DNA from: TMED14 sp041179465
Lineage (GTDB): Bacteria > Bacteroidota > Bacteroidia > Flavobacteriales > Schleiferiaceae
Length of the DNA: 29,603 nucleotides
Direction of reading: 5' to 3'
Assembly (NCBI GenBank): GCA_041179465.1
Contig: JBEGTJ010000018.1
Span: 1-29,603, forward strand
Shown here: piece after piece, positions 7,188-13,446 of the stretch
Numbering within the stretch: the first letter of the stretch is position 1
How the letters are laid out: the number at the start of each line of letters is the position of its first letter
Translations under genes and position numbers: made by a program
The notes under the pieces: generated by a model
Databases searched by the model: none
What the model was told of the DNA's origin: nothing
Seen by the model: the letters and a program-made list of their open reading frames with translations, nothing else

Positions 7188-7340
7188 CAATCGCTCAAGG
7201 TGTGCGGACCGTTTGTAAATCTCAAAACAACCTACAGTATTACTGTAGATGGCTGCTGGAAACGCCCGAAATTCCAACTTGTTGCTTTTCAGGGCTTAGG
7301 ATTCCTTAAATTTGATCAATGCTCAATGATGTATTACTGA
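7188..7340 (+). pseudogene. Possible relic of a tyrosine integrase N-terminal (arm-binding) domain
   Basis: An open frame of about 50 codons without a good start, ending at TGA 7338-7340. It reads FVNLKTTYSITVDGCWKRPKF and continues QLVAFQGLGFLKFDQ. The pattern of an alternating beta strand, then VDG plus basic residues and KF, resembles the arm-DNA-binding domain at the start of Bacteroidota phage-type integrases (ITVNGKR.. type). A related segment lies on the other strand (7509-7664), sharing VDGCWKR and KF. It stops directly before the second tRNA-Ser end. The family call is inference from a short stretch; what is firm is that the two segments are related. Confidence 0.35.
7232..7248. promoter_or_regulatory. 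17-bp perfect dyad, operator-like
   Basis: CTACAGTA T TACTGTAG is perfectly symmetric about one central base, the shape of a dimeric repressor site. It lies inside the possible integrase relic. The inverted relative at 7565-7611 does not keep the symmetry, so it could also be chance. Confidence 0.3.
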
Positions 7341-7368
7341 TCCGAGGGTTCGAATCCCTCTTCTTCCG
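7341..7368 (+). repeat. Second copy of the tRNA-Ser 3' end (probable attachment-site repeat)
   Basis: 7346-7368 is identical over 23 bases to the end of tRNA-Ser (6831-6853), and extended to 28 bases (6826-6853 against 7341-7368) there is one difference, G to A. It covers the T arm and 3' acceptor strand, the part usually used as the crossover site by tRNA-targeting integrases. No other half of a tRNA precedes it. Confidence 0.8.
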
Positions 7369-7508
7369 GGGCTATCATTAATATCAAGTTGGGTGAACTT
7401 TTTAGCCAATAATTTAGAAGTTGAAATAGATTATAATTAATCATGTTTTATAACCTGAGTATTTCGGTCCATGGGTGACTTCATAATTCAATCCCGCATA
7501 TCAATCCC

Positions 7509-7664
7509 TCAATTTCTAAAATCTCGGTTCCTCCGATTCCTATCACGCACAAGTCCAGCGATTCGGAATTTCTGGCGTTTCCAGCACCCATCTACATTAA
7601 CCCTGGAGATTCCAAACAAAGCAGGGTCATCGTCCGCTCGAGTAGAAAAATCGAAACGTACCTC
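7509..7664 (-). pseudogene. Possible integrase N-terminal relic, opposite orientation
   Basis: A 51-codon open stretch bounded by stops, with no usual start codon at its head. It reads EVRFDFSTRADDDPALFGIS and continues RVNVDGCWKRQKFRIAGLVR, ending in a basic run. The start (V-R-F strand, acidic turn, I-R-V strand, VDG, KRxKF strand) matches the expected beta-strand order of a Bacteroidota integrase arm-binding domain. Over 47 bases (7565-7611) it is about 85% identical, in inverted orientation, to 7229-7275. Truncated after the first domain; no catalytic domain follows. The integrase call is tentative. Confidence 0.4.
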
Positions 7665-7690
7665 CTAAAAATCAAGGACCAAATCCCCAA

Positions 7691-7706
7691 CCCCCGGCGA
7701 TCGAAC
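7691..7706. repeat. 16-bp repeat, right copy
   Basis: Identical to 6904-6919 (CCCCCGGCGATCGAAC). It lies 41 bases from the stop codon of the GT-C-like gene, close to where base composition returns to the chromosomal level. Confidence 0.75.
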
Positions 7707-7746
7707 CCATTTGCCGCTTTTGGGCAACCCAACCCAAGCAAGCCGC

Positions 7747-9255
7747 TCATCGTTCCTCAACCCGCACATACCGCGCATAGTCCGTGCCCGAGGAATGCTC
7801 CGTGGGTCCGCTCTTAACCCACGTCGTGCCGTACTGCCGCAGCGTGTCGGGCAGTACCTCAAGCCAACCGGCGGCCACCGCCACCACTACCGGCTTGTTG
7901 AGCACCTCCTGCTGATAGCGCCGGTCGCGGCAGTGGTCGCCTTCGTGCGGCAATCCCAGCGCCCGAGCCGACAAACCGTCGAGCAGGTAGCTGTTCCAGT
8001 ACGAACCAATAAAAACCGCTTCGGAATCGCGGGCGAGCACTTCGCGAAGCAGCACCTCGGCCTCGGCGCGCGGCAGGCGGCCTTGGGCGCCCGTGCTAAA
8101 CTGCGTAGTGAACGACCACGCTGCCCAAGCTTGCAGACCCCATAGCCCAAGGAGCCCCAGCGCAACGGCGGGACGCTTCGTGTGCCCTCCGTCGTGCAGG
8201 TACGAGAGCAGGGCGAGCGCGCCCCACGTGAACGAGGCCGCGAAGTAGCGCAGCGGAAACCCATTGGCGGCATTCCATCCCGAAGCGTGAACCGCGGCCC
8301 AGGACGCCACCGCCGCGAGCGCCAGCGCTCGGGTCAGGGGCGAAGTCGGCGTGCGGCGAACCCAGCCGGTGATCGCCCACAGCAGAATCCAAGCAACCAC
8401 GGCCCAGCCCAAAGCGAAATTGAAGGGCTTGTTCCCGTCGCCCCCGAGCGTGGTGCTCCATTCCGTCCACTGATGGACCACCGACGCCCAGCATTCCTGA
8501 GGATCCGCAAACATTCGGGCGAAGCCCTTCTGGCGGGGAGCCCCCGACTTGGCCGCCCACAACCCGGCAAGGCCCCCAAGGCTCCCTAAGGCATACCCCA
8601 GCGGGCGCGCGCGTACCTGCCGCACCATCACCCCGCGGTAGCACCAGACCGCCGGCACCAAAAGGGCCACCGAGAGCTCAGAAGCCCAGACACTCGCCGC
8701 AGTCGCTAGCGGAATCGCCAGCGACCGCATGCCCGCCGACCCAGCGTAGCGGTGAAGCCCCTCGGCCTCAGACGGCACCTGGGCGGCCCTCCGCTCCGCC
8801 TCGAGCAGCGCGACAAACGCGAGGCCCAGCAGCGTCTGGCCCAGGTAGGGATGCCCCACGGCCACCGCCTCATAAAACGGGTAGGGCGGAAGCAGCAGCG
8901 CCCCAAAGCCCACTGCGGCCAGCAGCACGTCGCGCACAATCCAGGCCCAAAGGAGTCCGCAGCCGACCAAAACCGCCCCCTGAACCCAAATCATCGCCGT
9001 GAGGCCGTCGAGCCCGCAAAGGGTCGCCAGCGAGCCCAAAAAGGGCAAGAGGCTTCCCAGGCGGTCCTGGCCCCAGTAGTAGGCGTCGCGGCTCCAATCA
9101 AAGCGCTCCGCCATCAGCGCATGAATCGCTTGGTCGGCGTTGAAGTGAGGGGTCGTGGCGACGCTGAAGTGCGCGGCAAATAGCCCAACGCTTACCGCGA
9201 CCACGGCCAGTGCGAGCGCGGCCCGCCACCCCGCCGTGATCCCAACGGAATTCAC
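7747..9255 (-). CDS. Polytopic membrane protein, GT-C glycosyltransferase-like
   Basis: A 502-residue integral membrane protein with about nine or ten hydrophobic helices. The first helix (ALALAVVAVSVGLFAAHFSVA) is followed by HFNADQAIHALMAERFDW, an exported loop with an acidic residue in the place where GT-C enzymes (ArnT/PMT type) carry their catalytic Asp/Glu. A soluble C-terminal part from about residue 395 (LLREVLARDSEAVFIGSYWNSYLLDGL) also suits this class. Such enzymes use lipid-linked sugars on the periplasmic side. I see no motif that fixes the substrate. The GTG start overlaps the stop of the SRPBCC gene by four bases (GTGA), so it is translationally coupled to it. Its 3' end borders the low-GC island. 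Confidence 0.7.
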   Translation of the reverse strand: MNSVGITAGWRAALALAVVAVSVGLFAAHFSVATTPHFNADQAIHALMAERFDWSRDAYYWGQDRLGSLLPFLGSLATLCGLDGLTAMIWVQGAVLVGCGLLWAWIVRDVLLAAVGFGALLLPPYPFYEAVAVGHPYLGQTLLGLAFVALLEAERRAAQVPSEAEGLHRYAGSAGMRSLAIPLATAASVWASELSVALLVPAVWCYRGVMVRQVRARPLGYALGSLGGLAGLWAAKSGAPRQKGFARMFADPQECWASVVHQWTEWSTTLGGDGNKPFNFALGWAVVAWILLWAITGWVRRTPTSPLTRALALAAVASWAAVHASGWNAANGFPLRYFAASFTWGALALLSYLHDGGHTKRPAVALGLLGLWGLQAWAAWSFTTQFSTGAQGRLPRAEAEVLLREVLARDSEAVFIGSYWNSYLLDGLSARALGLPHEGDHCRDRRYQQEVLNKPVVVAVAAGWLEVLPDTLRQYGTTWVKSGPTEHSSGTDYARYVRVEER

Positions 9256-9659
9256 AAGCGGGCCGCGTAGGCGGCGAAGCGGTCGAGGATCATTTGCCAG
9301 CCCATGCGCTGCATGTCGTGCGGATTTTCGCCTTCGGGGTCAAAGCGCTCGGTGACGAGGCAAGTGCCGTCGCCTTGGTCGCTGAAGTCCACCGTCCAGC
9401 GGCGCCCGTCGCTCATGACGAGCGCGAGGTGCTTGCCGGGGTCGACCGCCGTGTAGGTGGATTCAAAATCAAACCCAAAAGACCCGTCGCGGGCTTCCAT
9501 GCGCGAAGTAAAGGTTCCGCCCACGCGCAGGTCGTTGCTGCAGCTCGGGCAGCACCAGTCGTCGCCGGCAAAGTTCCAATTCACTACGTGTTCGGGCTCG
9601 GTAAACGCGCTCCATGCCGTGTGGGGGGCGGCCGAAACCGCCGAAGAGACTTCAATCAT
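9252..9659 (-). CDS. SRPBCC / AHSA1-like domain protein
   Basis: A 135-residue single-domain protein of the START-like (SRPBCC) superfamily, AHSA1 branch. It begins IEVSSAVSAAPHTAWSAFTEPEHVVNWN, then has NDLRVGGTFTSRMEARDGSFGFDFESTYTAV, and ends with a long amphipathic helix NPHDMQRMGWQMILDRFAAY, the standard helix-grip layout. These proteins bind small hydrophobic ligands or act as stress-related cofactors; no substrate can be assigned. A compact cysteine group (WCCPSC, about residues 35-40) is more Cys-rich than usual at that loop. Upstream TACTTTTA (9664-9671) resembles a -7 box just before the ATG. The gene ends in a GTGA overlap with the membrane protein. Confidence 0.88.
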   Translation of the reverse strand: MIEVSSAVSAAPHTAWSAFTEPEHVVNWNFAGDDWCCPSCSNDLRVGGTFTSRMEARDGSFGFDFESTYTAVDPGKHLALVMSDGRRWTVDFSDQGDGTCLVTERFDPEGENPHDMQRMGWQMILDRFAAYAARL

Positions 9660-9663
9660 GCCC

Positions 9664-9671
9664 TAAAAGTA
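9664..9671 (-). promoter_or_regulatory. Possible -7 promoter box of the SRPBCC gene
   Basis: On the minus strand TACTTTTA, one base off TAnnTTTG, ends four bases before the ATG at 9659. No clear TTG at the -33 distance. Confidence 0.3.
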
Positions 9672-9686
9672 CGGGGAATGCGTCGA

Positions 9687-10508
9687 TTAGGCGCCCAGCG
9701 CTACCGACGTCATCGTCAGCGAACCCGCCAGCGCATAGTCGTTGAAGACCTCGAGCGATTCGTCGGGCTCGCGCAGCGCCAGCGCATACAGGAGCGGCAA
9801 AAAGTGCTCGGGGGTCGGAACCGCATGCTGCACCGCGGTGCCCAAGCGGGCGTAGTCGGCGAGCTCGTCGAGCTTGTGGTTGCGCACCCGGTCCATCAGC
9901 AGGCTTCGGGCCTCTTCGGCCCAGTCGAAGGCGTAGCCGACTTCATTCAGCCGGTTCCAGTCGACTCGGCCCAGGTTGTGGACCATGTTACCGCTGCCCA
10001 CCACCAGCACGCCACGGCGGCGAAGGTCGGCGAGCTTCCGGGCCACCTCGAGGTGCTCGGCGGGCGATTTGCCGCGGTCGAGGCTCATCTGCACCACCGG
10101 AATGTCGGCGTTCGGCGCCAAGTGCTTCAGCACGCTCCACGCGCCGTGGTCCAGGCCCCAGTGCTCGGTGTCGATGCCCCCGTGGGTCAGCGCCGCCCCG
10201 GTGGCGGCGAGTTCGGGCATGCCGGGCGCAGGGTACTGCACCTGGTAAAGCGCTTCAGGAAATCCGCCGAAGTCGTGAATGGTGCGCGGACGCTCCATGG
10301 CCGTAAAAAACGTACCTCGGGTCTCCCAATGGGCCGAAACGCATAAAATGGCGCGCGGCGGACTCAGTTCGGCCCCCTGGCGCCGGATTTCGCGCGTGAA
10401 CAGGTTGTCTTCGATCGCATTCATCGGGCTGCCGTGGCCGATGAAGAGCACCGGCATGCGCTCCGTGCGCACGCTGCCCAGCCAGTTGTCGAGCTGCGAG
10501 GCGGTCAT
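9687..10508 (-). CDS. ygiD: Class III extradiol dioxygenase, 4,5-DOPA dioxygenase (YgiD)-like
   Basis: A 273-residue member of the LigB/DODA family, which opens catechol rings next to the hydroxyl pair; E. coli YgiD acts on L-DOPA. Metal and active-site histidines sit in the family positions: His25 in FIGHGSPMNA, His60 in VSAHWE, His177 in SGNMVHNLG, and His235 in TPEHFLPLL. HWGLDHGAWSVL (about 116-127) is also typical. Length matches the family. The natural substrate in this organism is unknown. The ATG overlaps the stop of the FrnE-like gene (ATGA), so translation is coupled. Confidence 0.92.
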   Translation of the reverse strand: MTASQLDNWLGSVRTERMPVLFIGHGSPMNAIEDNLFTREIRRQGAELSPPRAILCVSAHWETRGTFFTAMERPRTIHDFGGFPEALYQVQYPAPGMPELAATGAALTHGGIDTEHWGLDHGAWSVLKHLAPNADIPVVQMSLDRGKSPAEHLEVARKLADLRRRGVLVVGSGNMVHNLGRVDWNRLNEVGYAFDWAEEARSLLMDRVRNHKLDELADYARLGTAVQHAVPTPEHFLPLLYALALREPDESLEVFNDYALAGSLTMTSVALGA

Positions 10509-11155
10509 TCGGCAGCGGATTGAAGCGATTCCTTCATCGCGGACTTAAACGTTTCCACCGATTGCGCGCCGCTCAAGCCCACGCGCTGGTTGAACACAAA
10601 AAACGGAACGCCGCGCACGTTCAGCCGCTGCGCGTAAGCCAGGTCGGCTTCGACTTCGGCACGAAACGCTTCGGGGCGGTCCAGCACGTCAAGGGCCCCG
10701 GCGCGCTCAAGCCCCGCCCGTTCGGCGGCCGCGGCCAACGCGCCGCGTTCGTTGAGGTCGACGCCCCGGCAGAAGTAGTCGTTCATGAGCTCTTCCTTGA
10801 GCTTGGCGGCCTGCTCGAGCGACTGCGTTCGCGCCCACTGAAGGAGGCGATGGGCGTCGCGGGTGCGCAGCACTTTGGCGCGGCTGAAGTCCATCGGTAT
10901 GCCCACTTGGCTCGCGCGGTAGGCCACCGCTTGGGTCATACGTTCGGCGTCGGCCACGCTGAGGCCCTTCTTGGCCGCTAAATGCACGGTGCTCGGGCTT
11001 CCCAAATCGGAGTCGGCCAGGTCGGGATCCAACTCAAAACTCCGGTAGCGCACCTCGGCGTGGGCAAGGCCTAATTCCGCCAGAGCCGTTTCTAAATGCC
11101 GCTTGCCGATGTAGCAAAACGGACACACGACGTCGCTAAATACTTCCACAGTCAT
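10505..11155 (-). CDS. DsbA-family oxidoreductase, FrnE-like
   Basis: A 216-residue thioredoxin-fold protein with an inserted helical domain. The N-terminus reads VEVFSDVVCPFCYIGKRHLE, with the CPFC active site at residues 11-14. FELDPDL, KVLRTRDAHRLLQWA and the late cis-Pro segment VRGVPFFVFNQRVGLSGAQ are the family blocks. There is no signal peptide, so unlike periplasmic DsbA it is cytoplasmic, as FrnE is; the family acts in dithiol-disulfide exchange or related isomerase reactions and is linked to oxidative stress. It is first in a two-gene unit with the dioxygenase. TAGCTTTG directly before the ATG suggests a very short or absent leader. Confidence 0.9.
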   Translation of the reverse strand: MTVEVFSDVVCPFCYIGKRHLETALAELGLAHAEVRYRSFELDPDLADSDLGSPSTVHLAAKKGLSVADAERMTQAVAYRASQVGIPMDFSRAKVLRTRDAHRLLQWARTQSLEQAAKLKEELMNDYFCRGVDLNERGALAAAAERAGLERAGALDVLDRPEAFRAEVEADLAYAQRLNVRGVPFFVFNQRVGLSGAQSVETFKSAMKESLQSAAE

Positions 11156-11159
11156 GCCG

Positions 11160-11167
11160 CAAAGCTA
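11160..11167 (-). promoter_or_regulatory. -7 promoter box of the frnE-like/ygiD unit
   Basis: TAGCTTTG on the minus strand is an exact TAnnTTTG match and ends four bases before the ATG at 11155, so the transcript would be almost leaderless. Upstream lies a 12-bp palindrome ATGTTTAAACAT (11175-11186) of unknown role. Confidence 0.5.
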
Positions 11168-11195
11168 CACATAAATGTTTAAACATGTAAAACGA

Positions 11196-11220
11196 GTAAC
11201 TAGCTGCTCGCAACGAGCTA
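11196..11220. repeat. Short second copy of the 7-bp repeat family
   Basis: GTAACTA, GCTGCTC, GCAACGA, then GCTA: three to four degenerate heptamers of the type seen at 2834-2910. As there, the end of the repeat contains the stop codon of a minus-strand gene (11218-11220). GCTCG CAA CGAGC inside it can form a small hairpin. Confidence 0.6.
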
Positions 11221-13389
11221 GGCCCCCAGCGCCACCTGGCCCTTGAGGTAGGCTTGCCAGGCGCCCTGCACGTACTGGCCTCCGGCGTAGAGCAGCGTGA
11301 ACGCGTTGGGGCGGTAGGTGAGGACCGGCTGCACGAGCAGGCGCGACGCAAAGTCGTCCCATTGGCCGACCAAACGAAGCTCCGTGGCCCGCGAGATCGA
11401 CCATTCGATTCCGCTGCGGTAAATGAATCCGCGGTAAATGAGCTCGGCGCCAACGAGCTCGTGCATCTGCGAATGGATCAGCATGTGGTTCCAGCGCAGC
11501 TGTCCGCCGACCTGAATCTGCAGGTCCACCGCCGTGTTGGATTCACGGCCAACGCGCAGCGGCGTTTCGTTGTACACGATGCTGTGGCCGGTGTTCCATT
11601 CAATACCGGTGCTGAACGTTTGGCTCGGCTTCCAGTTCAGGTTGACGCCGTAGGTGCGCAGGTTGCTGAACCGAACGTTTTTAAACACTTCGTCGAATCG
11701 GATGCGGTGAAATGCGCTGCTGCGCACGTTGCCGCCCCACTGAATCCAGCCCCAGGCAAGGTGGTGGTTTTGGCGCAGGTCGCCGTCGAAGTACCGAAAC
11801 TGGGTTGCCTCGTTGTACACGCCCCAGGTCTTGATCCACTTTTGGTTGGGAAAGCCGTTGTAGCTCGCGCCGGCTTCGTAGCGCATCCAGTCGTTTTGGG
11901 GTTCAAAGCCCATTTCGGCGCGGAAGGTGGGGCTTTGCCCCATCACGTCGGCGCGCAGGGTCCAGTGCTTGGATTGGCGGACCAGGCCGCCGTACAGTGC
12001 CAGGCCTTGAAAGCGCTCGCCGTCGAGCGCCGCGGTGCGCCCCTTGAAGTTCTCGCCCCCCGTCACCCAGTTCGCGTTGGGTTCGCGCGTGTCGCTCAGG
12101 GCCACCTCGGCCTTGAAGCGCAGGGCGTCGCTGATTCTCAGGTTGACGTCGGCGGCGGCGAGGGTTCCGCTTCCGCCCTCAAAATAGGTGCGCTGCGTCG
12201 CCAGCAGCCCAATGCCCGAAGCATAGGGGAGGCGGCGCTGGATGCGGGCCACGGTCGACCAGTTGGCGCCCGAGGTTCCGTATGCCGAAAAGTTGCGCCC
12301 CGGCACCAGGTAGGGCGAAGCCGCGTCGTAGCCCGTGAGCACGTAGCTGCGGTACTTCTGGCCTTGGTTGGTGAACTTGGTCAACCCCACCGGATTGGCA
12401 ATGCTGCGCGTGTAGACGTAGTTCTGGCGCGTGGCGAACTGGTCGCTGCCTTCGATGAAGAAGGGGCGCCGTTCCGGGTAAAACAGGGCAAACGACGAAT
12501 TCACCGAAACCTGCGCGACGTCGGCCTCGACGTTGCTGAAGTCGGGATTCACGGCCAGCTCCACCGACGACGCGGCGTTCAGCCCTACGAACGCCGAACC
12601 GCCCACTTTGGCGCCCGGGACTGCCGCCGATCCAGGCGCCCCCACGGCGCTGCCAAAGGCATAGGGAATGAGCTGGCGGCGCAGCTTGGGCTTGATTCCG
12701 TCCAAAATCATGGCGTGCGCAAACTGGCAGTCGGCGCAAAAGATCTCGCGGTACTGCGGGTTGGCCTGCACGTTGACCTGGACTCCTTGGGTGTAGGTCT
12801 GGCGAAAGAACGTGAACTTCCAGCGCTGCTCTTTGCTGCTGCCGAATTGTAGGGCGTTGAAGGGAATGCGGAGTTCGACGGTGTACTCGCCGCTGCTCCG
12901 GGCGCCCTGGGCTTCAAACTCGACGTCGTACGAAACGTCCATTTGGTCGTCCATGTGGTTCGCGGGGTCGTTTTTGCGCACGTCGAGCTGGACTCCGAAG
13001 GCGTTAGAGCCCAAAAAGACCATGTTGCGCGTGTCGCCGTACACGTCGAGGGCGATGCCGACAAAGTCATCTTCCCAGGCGGCGTCGCGTCGGTTGAGGT
13101 TGGCCCTGAAGTCGCTGGGGTCGACGCTGCAGCGAAACGCCACATAAAGGGCCTGATCGTCTTTAAAAAGGTAGCCTTCGGTGGCCAGCGGAGCCGGGGT
13201 ATTGTACCCGGGGTTGATCTCCCAGCTGAGCGGAAGGCTCAGGGCTCCCGCCCACTCTCCGGGCGCCATGCTGCCGTCGAGCGTCAGTGCTTCGGGCTTG
13301 AGCGGAACCTCGTGCTCGGTAACGGAAATCGTTTGTCCAAAGCCGGCGGTTGCCGCCGTGAGAAAAAGAAAAAGGCCCAGTTTGCGCAT
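11218..13389 (-). CDS. DUF5916 outer-membrane protein with N-terminal CBM9-like domain
   Basis: A 723-residue exported protein. Signal peptide MRKLGLFLFLTAATAGFGQ, then a CBM9-like beta-sandwich (LTLDGSMAPGEWAGA; YLFKDDQALYVAFRCSVDP; FVGIALDVYGDTRNMVFLGSNAFGVQ; YTVELRIPFNALQFG) covering about residues 30-220, then the DUF5916 region, which is a run of amphipathic beta strands ending in a barrel-like C-terminus (YLKGQVALGA). NPDFSNVEADVAQVSVN, FFIEGSDQF and LTKFTNQGQ are characteristic family blocks. It is likely an outer-membrane beta-barrel; substrate unknown. The stop codon lies in a short heptamer repeat. Downstream of the receptor gene on the same strand, but it has its own -7 box. Confidence 0.88.
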   Translation of the reverse strand: MRKLGLFLFLTAATAGFGQTISVTEHEVPLKPEALTLDGSMAPGEWAGALSLPLSWEINPGYNTPAPLATEGYLFKDDQALYVAFRCSVDPSDFRANLNRRDAAWEDDFVGIALDVYGDTRNMVFLGSNAFGVQLDVRKNDPANHMDDQMDVSYDVEFEAQGARSSGEYTVELRIPFNALQFGSSKEQRWKFTFFRQTYTQGVQVNVQANPQYREIFCADCQFAHAMILDGIKPKLRRQLIPYAFGSAVGAPGSAAVPGAKVGGSAFVGLNAASSVELAVNPDFSNVEADVAQVSVNSSFALFYPERRPFFIEGSDQFATRQNYVYTRSIANPVGLTKFTNQGQKYRSYVLTGYDAASPYLVPGRNFSAYGTSGANWSTVARIQRRLPYASGIGLLATQRTYFEGGSGTLAAADVNLRISDALRFKAEVALSDTREPNANWVTGGENFKGRTAALDGERFQGLALYGGLVRQSKHWTLRADVMGQSPTFRAEMGFEPQNDWMRYEAGASYNGFPNQKWIKTWGVYNEATQFRYFDGDLRQNHHLAWGWIQWGGNVRSSAFHRIRFDEVFKNVRFSNLRTYGVNLNWKPSQTFSTGIEWNTGHSIVYNETPLRVGRESNTAVDLQIQVGGQLRWNHMLIHSQMHELVGAELIYRGFIYRSGIEWSISRATELRLVGQWDDFASRLLVQPVLTYRPNAFTLLYAGGQYVQGAWQAYLKGQVALGA

Positions 13390-13396
13390 GAAGCTG

Positions 13397-13404
13397 CAAA
13401 ACTA
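13397..13404 (-). promoter_or_regulatory. -7 promoter box of the DUF5916 gene
   Basis: TAGTTTTG on the minus strand is an exact TAnnTTTG match ending seven bases before the ATG at 13389. No TTG is found at the expected -33 distance. Confidence 0.45.
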
Positions 13405-13425
13405 GGCCTTTCCACCTAAGGGCCT
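13404..13425 (-). terminator. Possible hairpin between the receptor and DUF5916 genes
   Basis: On the minus strand AGGCCCTT, loop AGGTGG, AAAGGCCT: an 8-bp stem with one mismatch, followed by TAGTTTTG. It could weakly terminate the receptor transcript, but the tail is short and it abuts the next promoter box. Confidence 0.3.
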
Positions 13426-13446
13426 CAGCCCGGTTGCGCCAGCGGC

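Larger units (their letters stand above)
6854..7746. other. Low-GC, gene-poor island behind tRNA-Ser; probable remnant of an integrated element
   Basis: About 890 bases without a convincing intact gene. The first 190 bases are GC-rich palindromes; from about 7050 to 7680 the DNA is visibly AT-rich compared with the coding DNA on both sides. It contains a second tRNA-Ser 3' end (7341-7368), two oppositely oriented related segments (7229-7275 and 7565-7611) that translate into similar peptides, a 17-bp dyad (7232-7248), and a 16-bp sequence at its right side (7691-7706) that repeats one near its left side (6904-6919). Together these look like the scar of an integrative element at the tRNA. No intact integrase, IS transposase or cargo gene is visible. 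Confidence 0.6.

Noticed and set aside
7341..7368. Second tRNA gene
   Set aside because: Only the T arm and 3' acceptor strand are present; the bases before it do not form the anticodon, D or 5' acceptor arms.
7471..7668. 65-codon plus-strand frame in the island
   Set aside because: No start context or recognisable domain; it is antisense to the integrase-like relic, which gives the more protein-like reading.
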